From NCBI GenBank assembly GCA_905192805.1, contig CAJJMF010000046.1:1-15031 (forward strand): a stretch of 15,031 nt of DNA, written 5' to 3'. Under the pieces are notes generated by a model. The model had not been told where the DNA came from. It did not search any database and was given only the letters and a program-made list of their open reading frames with translations. How positions within the stretch are numbered: the stretch's first letter is position 1; each line of letters starts with the position of its first letter. Below, piece after piece: positions 5,637 to 11,630 of the stretch. The position numbers and the translations under genes are program-made. This stretch comes from an uncultured Sutterella sp. Its GTDB lineage: Bacteria > Pseudomonadota > Gammaproteobacteria > Burkholderiales > Burkholderiaceae_F.

Positions 5637-7115
5637 TTAACTCTCGTCGCTAGGGGATGTCTCGTTCGCAGCCGTTTGGGACTGCTTTTTGGCTTCCTTC
5701 TGGGCCTCTTTTAGGCGTTTCTTTTCGGCTTTTTCTTCTTCTTTTTTCTCTTTTTGTGCTTGCGCCTTCAAGGTTTGTTCGGTGGTTACCGGGAAGCGAA
5801 TAATCACTTTCAACCCGTGCGAGCCGTAGGTATCGAGTACCACGGTGCCGCCCGAGCGGCGAACAATACGATCCACGATCGCCAGCCCTAAGCCCGTCCC
5901 CGTCACGCCACTGCGTGCACTTTCGCCACGTTCAAAGGGGCGCATCACGCGTTCGCGTTCTTCTTCGGGTAACCCTCGACCTTCGTCCGAGACGCTCAAT
6001 TCGGCGGTCTTACCACCGTCGATCTTTTTGAGTTCCACATGTAAGCGCAACATGCCATCTTCACTACGCCCATAGCGCTGGGCATTGGTAAAGAGGTTTT
6101 GCACCGCACGCGAGACTTCCAAGGGGTGCGCAAGGACGGTTAACCCGTCTTCCATTTGGGTCGTGAGTTCAATCGAGCTGTCACTCTTAATACGGGCGTT
6201 GTCGATCGCTTCTTCAACGATTGACCCAAAGTCTAAGAGCGTTTGCTTTTCTTGACTATGGCGTGCGTAGGCTAAGAACTGGTTCACGATGTTTTCCATC
6301 TGTTCCAAATCACTGACCATCGCGTTACGGGAGTCGTCCGACAAATTCGCCAACTCCACTTCAAGGCGCAACCGCGTAATGGGAGTACGCAAGTCATGAC
6401 TCACCCCAGCTAAGAGCAACTCACGGTCCGCTTCCATACGACGCAAGTCTTGTACCATGCGGTTAAAGGAGATGTTCACCGCAGAAATTTCGGCCGTGGA
6501 GGCGTTCTCGGGCAGCGGATCCGGGTTTTTCCCTTGCCCAATTTGGGTGGCAAAGTGCGAGAGCTGTGCCAAGGGTTGAATCACGTGACGTGTGAGTAGC
6601 GTGGCCCCGGATAAGCTCGCGATACAGGCCGCAAACGCCCACCAGATCCAGGCCGTCCCAAAAGGCGGATCCAGTACGTCCTCACTAATTTGTAGCCAAT
6701 ACGCATCCCCTTCGATATCGATCGACACCCATAAGCCACTGATGTGGTTCACGTTACTTGCTAAGACCGTATCGTGCCCTAAGGTGTTTTTGACGATTTG
6801 CACAATGAGGGCATTAAACCCGTCGCCCGGCAGCGGAACGACGCGGTCCGTGGGCTCACGCGGCGAAATGATCAGCTTTTCACGGGTCGCGAGCATCTTC
6901 AGTAAGTCGATACGATAGAGCGGATCGGCGGAAACGAGCGCGTACTTGGTGAGATTGGCCGTGGAAATAATGTGCTGAGCCACCCCTTGCGAGTAGGGTA
7001 ACTCCGAGAGCACACGAAAACTTTGCAGCCAGCCAATGGCTGAAAAGAGAATGAGGCTACATAAGAGCAGGAACGTGCGCCAAAACAAACTGGGGCGTCG
7101 ATTGCGTGGAAACAT
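5637..7115 (-). CDS. envZ: EnvZ-like sensor histidine kinase with a charged C-terminal tail
   Basis: Inner-membrane kinase partner of OmpR. I chose ATG 7115 (492 aa, GGA about eight bases upstream); a TTG at 7175 in the same frame has no support. Membrane segments lie at about residues 11-31 and 154-174, flanking a periplasmic domain of about 120 residues. A HAMP-like region follows, then the H-box LLLAGVSHDLRTPITRLRL with phospho-acceptor His240, very like EnvZ. The ATP-binding domain shows the N-box NLFTNAQRYG (Asn340, Asn344), G1 DEGRGLP, F-box MRPFERGES and G2 GTGLGLAIV. After the catalytic domain, residues about 443-492 form an extra Lys/Glu/Ala/Gln-rich tail, likely a charged helix, not part of standard EnvZ. 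It is downstream of ompR with a 141-base gap that contains hairpins, unlike the tight coupling in enterobacteria. Confidence 0.93.
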   Translation of the reverse strand: MFPRNRRPSLFWRTFLLLCSLILFSAIGWLQSFRVLSELPYSQGVAQHIISTANLTKYALVSADPLYRIDLLKMLATREKLIISPREPTDRVVPLPGDGFNALIVQIVKNTLGHDTVLASNVNHISGLWVSIDIEGDAYWLQISEDVLDPPFGTAWIWWAFAACIASLSGATLLTRHVIQPLAQLSHFATQIGQGKNPDPLPENASTAEISAVNISFNRMVQDLRRMEADRELLLAGVSHDLRTPITRLRLEVELANLSDDSRNAMVSDLEQMENIVNQFLAYARHSQEKQTLLDFGSIVEEAIDNARIKSDSSIELTTQMEDGLTVLAHPLEVSRAVQNLFTNAQRYGRSEDGMLRLHVELKKIDGGKTAELSVSDEGRGLPEEERERVMRPFERGESARSGVTGTGLGLAIVDRIVRRSGGTVVLDTYGSHGLKVIIRFPVTTEQTLKAQAQKEKKEEEKAEKKRLKEAQKEAKKQSQTAANETSPSDES

Positions 7116-7180
7116 GAGCGTATCCGTTCGTGAAGAGCGTTGAGTGGGTGATAAGGCTAGTATACCGAGTCCCAAGCAAT

Positions 7181-7208
7181 ACGCCTCGCGATGGGAGTCA
7201 CGAGGCGT
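7181..7208 (-). other. Hairpin between ompR and envZ, promoter-distal
   Basis: ACGCCTCG (7181-7188) and CGAGGCGT (7201-7208) form an 8-bp stem with a 12-base loop. On the minus strand it follows the T-run at 7218-7212, so it is not a simple terminator. It would lie in the message between ompR and envZ. Confidence 0.4.
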
Positions 7209-7211
7209 TCT

Positions 7212-7249
7212 AAAAAAAGTCCGTTGCGCGGGTGGGGCATCCCCACCCG
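7212..7249 (-). terminator. Terminator-like or attenuator hairpin after ompR
   Basis: GGGTGGGG (7230-7237) and CCCCACCC (7241-7248), extended by one C-G pair, form a very stable 9-bp stem with a 3-base loop, eight bases after the ompR stop. On the minus strand a run of seven T residues starts about ten bases later. The gap between stem and T-run is longer than in a classical terminator, so partial termination or a 3'-processing barrier is more likely. Confidence 0.45.
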
Positions 7250-7256
7250 TTGAGCG

Positions 7257-8021
7257 TTAGCTCGCTTGCGGCTCTTCTTTATTCGCGGCGGCATCGCCTT
7301 CAGCAGGCGTGTCATCCGGAATGAACACGTAGCCCAAGCCCCAGACCGTTTGCAGATAGCGCGGCTTGGAAGGATCGACTTCAATCAACTTACGCAAACG
7401 CGACACCTGCACGTCCAAAGAACGGTCAAACGCTTCGTATTCACGACCACGGGCCATTTCCATCAACTTGTCACGCGACAAGGGCTGACGCGGATGGCGA
7501 GCAAAGGCCTTCAAGACGGCGAATTCCCCCGTTGTTAACTGCACGACTTCGCCATTTTTCTTCAACACGCGGGTACCCAAATCCAATTCGAATTCCCCAA
7601 AGCGAACCACTTCGTTTTCCATGGAGGGAGCCCCCGGGGCGTCGGGTGCCGGACGGCGACGCAATACGGCATGGATACGGGCTAACAATTCACGCGGGTT
7701 AAAGGGCTTAGCAATATAGTCGTCTGCCCCTAATTCCAAGCCCACGATACGGTCGACGTCTTCGCCACGGGCCGTCAACATGATGACCGGCGTTTGGTCA
7801 TTGGCCGCACGGATGCGACGCAAAATCTGCAAACCGTCTTCGCCCGGCATCATCAAGTCCAAAATGAGCGCGTCAAAGTGTTCACGCACCCACAAGCGAT
7901 TCATGGCAGCGCCATTTTCACTCACAAAAACCTGAAAACCGTTTTCACCCAGATAGCGACGAAGCAAATCGCGCAAACGGGGGTCGTCGTCCACAACGAG
8001 AACTTTGGGGTTGCGTTCCAT
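7257..8021 (-). CDS. ompR: OmpR-family response regulator
   Basis: Transcription factor of the EnvZ/OmpR pair. It has 254 aa from ATG, with an excellent ribosome-binding site (AAGGAG, six bases upstream). The receiver domain (about residues 5-120) shows VLVVDDDP, phospho-acceptor Asp55 in LILDLMMPG, Thr83 in MLTARG and Lys105 in YIAKPFNPREL. The C-terminal winged-helix domain (about 138-240) shows FELDLGTRVL, LTTGEFAVLKAF, RSLDVQVSRLRKLIE and TVWGLGYVFIPD. These match OmpR closely, including the Asp55 numbering of E. coli. The last 15 residues or so are a loose Ala/Glu-rich extension. The known role is control of porins and osmotic or envelope responses; its targets here are unknown. The long upstream gap with GTTACA-like half-sites suggests autoregulation. 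Confidence 0.95.
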   Translation of the reverse strand: MERNPKVLVVDDDPRLRDLLRRYLGENGFQVFVSENGAAMNRLWVREHFDALILDLMMPGEDGLQILRRIRAANDQTPVIMLTARGEDVDRIVGLELGADDYIAKPFNPRELLARIHAVLRRRPAPDAPGAPSMENEVVRFGEFELDLGTRVLKKNGEVVQLTTGEFAVLKAFARHPRQPLSRDKLMEMARGREYEAFDRSLDVQVSRLRKLIEVDPSKPRYLQTVWGLGYVFIPDDTPAEGDAAANKEEPQAS

Positions 8022-8042
8022 ATTAGGCTCCTTATATAGGGC

Positions 8043-8068
8043 ACTCAGCTCGGCGCTCCCGGCTGAGT
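8043..8068 (-). other. Inverted repeat in the ompR 5' leader
   Basis: ACTCAGC and GCTGAGT form a 7-bp stem with a 12-base loop, 22 bases upstream of the ompR start. In RNA it would sit just before the ribosome-binding site. Confidence 0.4.
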
Positions 8069-8125
8069 AAAGGGAGGGCGCTGTTGCGAGAATGCAAATA
8101 AATTCTGATGACTTTATTCTGTACT

Positions 8126-8183
8126 GTTACAAATGAAAGTGCCAGAAAAACTATAAAAATTTACAAATTATCCTCCTTGTAAC
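8126..8183. promoter_or_regulatory. Cluster of GTTACA-type OmpR half-sites
   Basis: GTTACA (8126-8131), TTTACA (8160-8165) and an inverted copy TGTAAC (8178-8183) lie in the AT-rich divergent region upstream of ompR. They resemble the GTTACA-like half-sites of known OmpR boxes. Spacing is irregular, so binding is only a suggestion. Confidence 0.35.
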
Positions 8184-8195
8184 AATTCAAGGAGG
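8172..8195. other. 8-bp inverted repeat carrying Shine-Dalgarno-like sequence on both strands
   Basis: CCTCCTTG (8172-8179) and CAAGGAGG (8188-8195) pair perfectly around an 8-base AT-rich loop. No start codon follows either AAGGAGG at a usable distance, so an operator or RNA stem is more likely than a gene start. Confidence 0.45.
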
Positions 8196-8211
8196 CTTAT
8201 ATAGATTACTG

Positions 8212-8311
8212 AAATTTTGGGAAAAATATAATTTTTAAGTGTTGGATTGATGATCCCATAAATTGGGTATCTTGAAGAAAAGATTTCATCCCTTATTTTT
8301 GGGATGTTTTT
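8212..8311 (+). ncRNA. Candidate small RNA divergent from ompR
   Basis: On the plus strand TTGTAA (8177-8182) and TATAGA (8200-8205) are separated by 17 bases, a plausible sigma-70 promoter predicting a start near 8212. About 100 bases later CATCCC (8287-8292) and GGGATG (8301-8306) form a 6-bp stem followed by TTTTT. There is no open frame of note between them. A bulged stem GATCCCA/TGGGTATC lies inside. The unit could also be an attenuated leader of the gene at 8411. Evidence is structural only. Confidence 0.3.
8287..8311 (+). terminator. Terminator-like hairpin on the plus strand between ompR and the 8411 gene
   Basis: A 6-bp stem CATCCC/GGGATG with an 8-base T-rich loop is followed directly by five T residues. 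No plus-strand protein gene lies upstream of it for about 2.7 kb, so it must end a non-coding transcript, act as an attenuator, or be fortuitous. Confidence 0.45.
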
Positions 8312-8410
8312 GGGCTAGAAGCATTTATTTACTCATCGCTACGAGTCGCTTCGAGTCAACCTGATATAGTCGAATCAACACCTCTCAACATCATCGTAGA
8401 TCAGGTCGTT

Positions 8411-8881
8411 ATGAGAACAAGTGCTATCTTTATCCTTTGTTGCCTTGGCTGTGTAGGCGTCAACGCTAATCCTGCGCCCGACACGTTGGTGTCGCTCGAT
8501 GCGTTGATGGCACCTCCTGAACCGCCAAATGTGCGCTTGTGGAGCGAAATGGACGCTCAGAGTCGCGCACAACTTTGGCCGTTTTTGGATTCGGTGACAC
8601 GCTCGACACACTGGCGTGATATGTCCAAGAAGGAACGGGAAGATATGCGCAGCTTTTTGTCCCCGGCGGAAGTCGAAAAAATTCGTCGCCGGTACTGTTT
8701 CACGGAAGATCAACAAGCGCAGCATCGCCCCCGTCCTGGCGTCAGACCGTTGCGTGAACATGACAAGTCGTTAATGCGTCAGCAAATTATGGAAGTGCAT
8801 ATTGAGATGTTCCCCCGCGGAGCCCATGCACATCGCTTACGTCCCAACGGACCCGCAGACGCTGAGCATGACAATAACTAG
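8411..8881 (+). CDS. Small exported protein, DUF3106-like
   Basis: 156 aa from ATG with only a weak AGG before it. Residues 1-19 form a signal peptide; VNA before NPAP fits signal peptidase I. The segment CLGC is not a proper lipobox because the -3 residue is Cys. The body has a Trp-centred pattern (W44, W56, W68) with DAQSRAQLWPFLD, then SKKEREDMRSFLSPAEVEKIRRRY. This resembles the W/L/P spacing of the periplasmic DUF3106 family common in betaproteobacteria, whose role is not known; family membership is tentative. The C-terminal part is Arg/His-rich and probably disordered. It is divergent from ompR across 389 bases and stands alone, so control by OmpR or by the upstream terminator-like hairpin is possible. 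Function is unknown. Confidence 0.75.
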   Translation: MRTSAIFILCCLGCVGVNANPAPDTLVSLDALMAPPEPPNVRLWSEMDAQSRAQLWPFLDSVTRSTHWRDMSKKEREDMRSFLSPAEVEKIRRRYCFTEDQQAQHRPRPGVRPLREHDKSLMRQQIMEVHIEMFPRGAHAHRLRPNGPADAEHDNN

Positions 8882-8927
8882 TCACGAGTTTACGCACAAC
8901 TAACGTTTAACTTATCGTACACGTGGC

Positions 8928-8954
8928 ATGGCAGTCGGAAAAAACGGCTGCCAT
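8928..8954 (+). other. Hairpin after the DUF3106-like gene
   Basis: ATGGCAG and CTGCCAT form a 7-bp stem with a 13-base loop, 46 bases after the stop. The following TGTCTTT is a poor T-run, so it is a weak candidate terminator. Confidence 0.35.
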
Positions 8955-8999
8955 TGTCTTTATGGGCGTCGCGAAACGCAGTGCGCGAACGTTCACGCC

Positions 9000-9005
9000 T
9001 ATAAT
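9000..9005 (+). promoter_or_regulatory. Perfect -10 element upstream of tsaB
   Basis: TATAAT lies 38 bases before the tsaB start. No recognisable -35 is found 16-18 bases upstream and there is no extended TG, so an activator may be needed. It would drive the tsaB-rimI unit and perhaps further genes. Confidence 0.5.
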
Positions 9006-9043
9006 ACGAGCACGATTTACTACTGCTTACGTCTTTTTAGACC

Positions 9044-9757
9044 ATGACAAAACCCTATTTATTGGCCCTCGATACCGCGCACCAAGTCTGCTCCGTGGCC
9101 CTCGTGAATTCCCAAACCCAAGCGACGTTTTATCGCAATGAAACCGTGGGCAACCGCCATGCGGAACGCATTCTCACGATGATCGATGAACTGTTGGCGG
9201 AAGCGGGCATCACCAAAGCGGACGTAGGCACGATCGCGTTTGGCCAGGGGCCAGGCAGCTTCACGGGGTTGCGTGTCGCCTGTGGCGTGGCCCAAGGCTT
9301 AGCCTGGGGACTCGCGGTGCCGCTCGTTCAGATCAATAACCTTTTAGCCACGGCGCAAGCGTTGCGTGAAGCGGGATCGGTCAAAACGGGCGACATTGTC
9401 GCGATTGTGAACGACGCGCGTATGGAAGAAATTTATGCCCGTATATTTCGCGTGCCAGCCGAGGGTGAACGTCTGGAAGCGCTCACTGATAATGTGCTCA
9501 TTAAACCCGCGATGTTAGAGGCGTGGTTAGCGGAGTATGCAGTGACACATGTGGCGGGTTCGGCGCTTGCGGCCTACGGGTTAACGCCCTCTGCGACGGT
9601 GTTGCCGAGCCCCGAGACAATGATTGTGGCTTTAGCGCGTTTAGCCTTGGCGCCCACTCCCGAGGAAGCAGTGAGTCCCGCGAATGCCCACCCCGTGTAC
9701 GTGCGCGATCGCGTCGCGTTAACGATTGAAGAACGTGCCCATGGGGAGCGTTTGTGA
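9044..9757 (+). CDS. tsaB: tRNA threonylcarbamoyladenosine biosynthesis protein TsaB
   Basis: Partner of TsaD and TsaE in making N6-threonylcarbamoyl-adenosine at position 37 of ANN-decoding tRNAs; it is a catalytically inactive TsaD paralogue that scaffolds the complex. 237 aa, close to the E. coli length. The ASKHA-type N-terminal fold shows LLALDTAHQVCSVAL (about residues 6-20), GNRHAERILTMIDELL and the family signature GQGPGSFTGLRVACGVAQGL. Later, VAIVNDARMEEIYARIF matches the DAR..EVY region. The start ATG has no good ribosome-binding site. The stop TGA overlaps the rimI start, so the two are translationally coupled, an arrangement common in proteobacteria. Confidence 0.95.
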   Translation: MTKPYLLALDTAHQVCSVALVNSQTQATFYRNETVGNRHAERILTMIDELLAEAGITKADVGTIAFGQGPGSFTGLRVACGVAQGLAWGLAVPLVQINNLLATAQALREAGSVKTGDIVAIVNDARMEEIYARIFRVPAEGERLEALTDNVLIKPAMLEAWLAEYAVTHVAGSALAAYGLTPSATVLPSPETMIVALARLALAPTPEEAVSPANAHPVYVRDRVALTIEERAHGERL

Positions 9758-10215
9758 TGGCTGAGCTCACTTTTCGCCCCATGGCGCTTGAGGATGTGAA
9801 AGCCGTCGCCATGGGCGAAAAGCGCGTTGAAGAGACCCCGTGGATCGAAGTGGACTTTATCAACGCCATTCGCAATGACTGGATTGCGATCGTGGGTGTC
9901 GTGGACGCGACGATTGTGTCCTGGGCCGTGGTGATGCCCGTTTTGGATGAGTCGGATCTGTTAACGATTGGGGTCATCCCCGAAGCACAACGCCAGGGGG
10001 TGGGCGAAGCCACCCTGCGTGCGATTCTCGACGCCGCCCAAGCGCGAGGGGTGACGAAATGTCACTTGGAAGTGCGGGAAAGTAATCGACGGGCACAACG
10101 GCTTTATGAGAAACTAGACTTTGCCTATGTCGGACGCCGTAAAGGCTATTACCGACTCGATACAGGGCGTGAAGATGCGCTCCTGATGACCAAAACCTTC
10201 GACGCGGTGGCGTAA
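9757..10215 (+). CDS. rimI: Ribosomal protein S18 alanine N-acetyltransferase RimI
   Basis: GNAT-fold enzyme that acetylates the N-terminal alanine of ribosomal protein S18, using acetyl-CoA. I chose ATG 9757 (152 aa), which overlaps the tsaB stop by one base (TGATG) and has GGGAG eight bases upstream; a GTG one codon earlier is in frame. The acetyl-CoA loop is IPEAQRQGVGEATL (about residues 71-84). The C-terminal signature CHLEVRESNRRAQRLYEKLDF followed by VGRRKGYY is characteristic of RimI. Length is normal. Synteny after tsaB strongly supports the call. Confidence 0.94.
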   Translation: MAELTFRPMALEDVKAVAMGEKRVEETPWIEVDFINAIRNDWIAIVGVVDATIVSWAVVMPVLDESDLLTIGVIPEAQRQGVGEATLRAILDAAQARGVTKCHLEVRESNRRAQRLYEKLDFAYVGRRKGYYRLDTGREDALLMTKTFDAVA

Positions 10216-10252
10216 TCGGCAGAATATTCGAGCACTCAAGGAGCAAAACGCG

Positions 10253-11254
10253 ATGGATACGTTGGTAGAGAATCGTTTGTGGGACGCCCTCAAGATCGGT
10301 CCGCAGTGGTTGCTGCGTGACGGGGATGCGCTCGCCGAGGCGATTGAAGACGACCGTCAAACGGAAGTGGCTGCCGTCGCGAGCGCAGCCGAACCCGCGA
10401 GTGCCCCCGCTGTCGCTCCACGGACGTCGTCCTCGTCCTCGGGGTGGCAAACCCCACCCAATACGGCGCCACGCACGGTGAGTGCTCCGCCCCGTGAATT
10501 AACTCAAGTCGCCCAACGCCGAGAAGCCACGACGGAACCGGCGCGCACAGTCATACCGAGTGTGGCGGCCGCCGAGGCCATGGCCAGTGCACCCAGCCCA
10601 CGCATTATTCCGATCACAGATGCCAAACGCGCTGCCATTTTGAATGCCTCGTGGGAAGAACTTCAAACGCTGGCTGAGGAGTGTCGCGCTTGCGTGATGG
10701 GCGAGACCCGTCACAAGGTGGTGCTCAGCGATGGGGGCTATCCGAAAGACTTTGTGATTGTCGGGGAAGCGCCGGGGCGCGAAGAAGATTTGCAAGGTAT
10801 CCCCTACGTGGGTAAGTCGGGGCAACTCTTAACGTCGATGCTCGAATCCTTAGGGTTACGTCGCCCCGAGGATGTCACCCTCATTAACGTGGTGAAGTGT
10901 CGCCCCAGTGAAACCAATCGTGACCCCGCTCCCGAAGAAATCGCCGCCTGCTCGGCCTATTTGATTCGCCAAATGCAGCTCTTACAACCCAAAGTGGTCC
11001 TCATCACCGGACGCTTTGCGATGCAAGCCCTCTTAGGGCTCGATGCCAATGCGCGGATTGGTCAAGAGCGCGGAAAAATTCATGACGTCACTTGGCATGG
11101 CCTCACCTTTAAAGCGGTAGTGACCTACCACCCGTCTTACTTACTACGACGCCCGCAAGAAAAACGTGCCGCCTGGAGTGACCTTTTGTTACTGAAAGCG
11201 GCGTTTGAGGCGTCAGGACTTGCTATTCTTGGTCATTTCCGAGCCCAAGATTAA
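10253..11254 (+). CDS. Family 4 uracil-DNA glycosylase with a long N-terminal extension
   Basis: Base-excision repair enzyme that removes uracil from DNA and carries a 4Fe-4S cluster. 333 aa from ATG with AAGGAG nine bases upstream. The catalytic domain (about 135-333) shows GEAPGREEDLQGIPYVG (motif 1, from residue 171) and HPSYLLRRP (motif 2, from 293). Four cysteines fit the cluster: Cys144 and Cys147 (CRAC), Cys216 (VVKCRPSE) and Cys233. Residues about 38-118 are an Ala/Pro/Ser/Thr-rich linker, probably disordered, after a short N-terminal segment. Older annotations call this the phage SPO1 DNA polymerase-related family. It follows rimI by 37 bases, matching the betaproteobacterial order tsaB-rimI-UDG. 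Confidence 0.93.
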   Translation: MDTLVENRLWDALKIGPQWLLRDGDALAEAIEDDRQTEVAAVASAAEPASAPAVAPRTSSSSSGWQTPPNTAPRTVSAPPRELTQVAQRREATTEPARTVIPSVAAAEAMASAPSPRIIPITDAKRAAILNASWEELQTLAEECRACVMGETRHKVVLSDGGYPKDFVIVGEAPGREEDLQGIPYVGKSGQLLTSMLESLGLRRPEDVTLINVVKCRPSETNRDPAPEEIAACSAYLIRQMQLLQPKVVLITGRFAMQALLGLDANARIGQERGKIHDVTWHGLTFKAVVTYHPSYLLRRPQEKRAAWSDLLLLKAAFEASGLAILGHFRAQD

Positions 11255-11288
11255 GGGGCTCGCCGGCAATGACTGAGTCACTAACGCT

Positions 11289-11630
11289 ATGACAACTCCT
11301 ATCGATCAATCGAGCGTCTCCGAATCGTCAGCGTCGGAGATGGATTACGCGAGCGCATTGCGCGCTACGGAACGCGAAGCCAAGCTCACGCTCGGTTTAG
11401 CCCTCAAAATTTTCCTCGTGTTCTGGTTAGCCATCTTTTTGTTAAAAGATGTACCGGTCGCGTTTTGGGGATTACCCCTTTGGTTCTGGCTCTCCTGCGT
11501 GGGGTGCTACCTCTATGCCTCGTGGGGCATTTGGACGCTGGTGCGCCACCACTTTGTGGACGTGGATCTCGATCGCGTGGCCGAGGCTGAACGCGCGCGT
11601 TTAGCAGCCAACGAGAAGGAGATGCCATGA
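11289..11630 (+). CDS. yhdT: YhdT/DUF997 family membrane protein
   Basis: 113-aa small membrane protein with two predicted helices (about residues 38-55 and 60-85) after a Ser-rich cytoplasmic N-terminus. The pattern REAKLTLGLALKIFLVFWLAI, then LPLWFWLSCVGCYLY and RHHFVDVDLD, fits the DUF997 family. This family is regularly encoded immediately before panF, as in E. coli yhdT-panF. Its stop overlaps the panF start by four bases (ATGA), so the two are translationally coupled. A role as accessory subunit of the symporter is plausible but not shown. The ribosome-binding site is weak. A seven-codon mini-frame ends across its start codon. Confidence 0.85.
   Translation: MTTPIDQSSVSESSASEMDYASALRATEREAKLTLGLALKIFLVFWLAIFLLKDVPVAFWGLPLWFWLSCVGCYLYASWGIWTLVRHHFVDVDLDRVAEAERARLAANEKEMP

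Noticed and set aside
7116..7175. Extended EnvZ N-terminus from TTG 7175
   Set aside because: It would add 20 residues with no ribosome-binding site before a natural start (MFPRNRRPSLFWRTF) that matches the EnvZ layout of a short basic segment and a first membrane helix.
8129..8144. Possible sigma-54 promoter (TGGCAC on the minus strand) upstream of ompR
   Set aside because: The -24 half matches, but the -12 GC is missing at the required spacing (TTTG instead of TTGC).
8172..8205. Possible short coding sequences after the two AAGGAGG motifs
   Set aside because: No ATG, GTG or TTG at a suitable distance opens a frame of useful length on either strand.
8441..8455. Lipoprotein signal in the DUF3106-like protein (CLGC)
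   Set aside because: The residue three before the Cys is Cys rather than Leu/Val/Ile, while VNA/NPAP gives a good signal peptidase I site.
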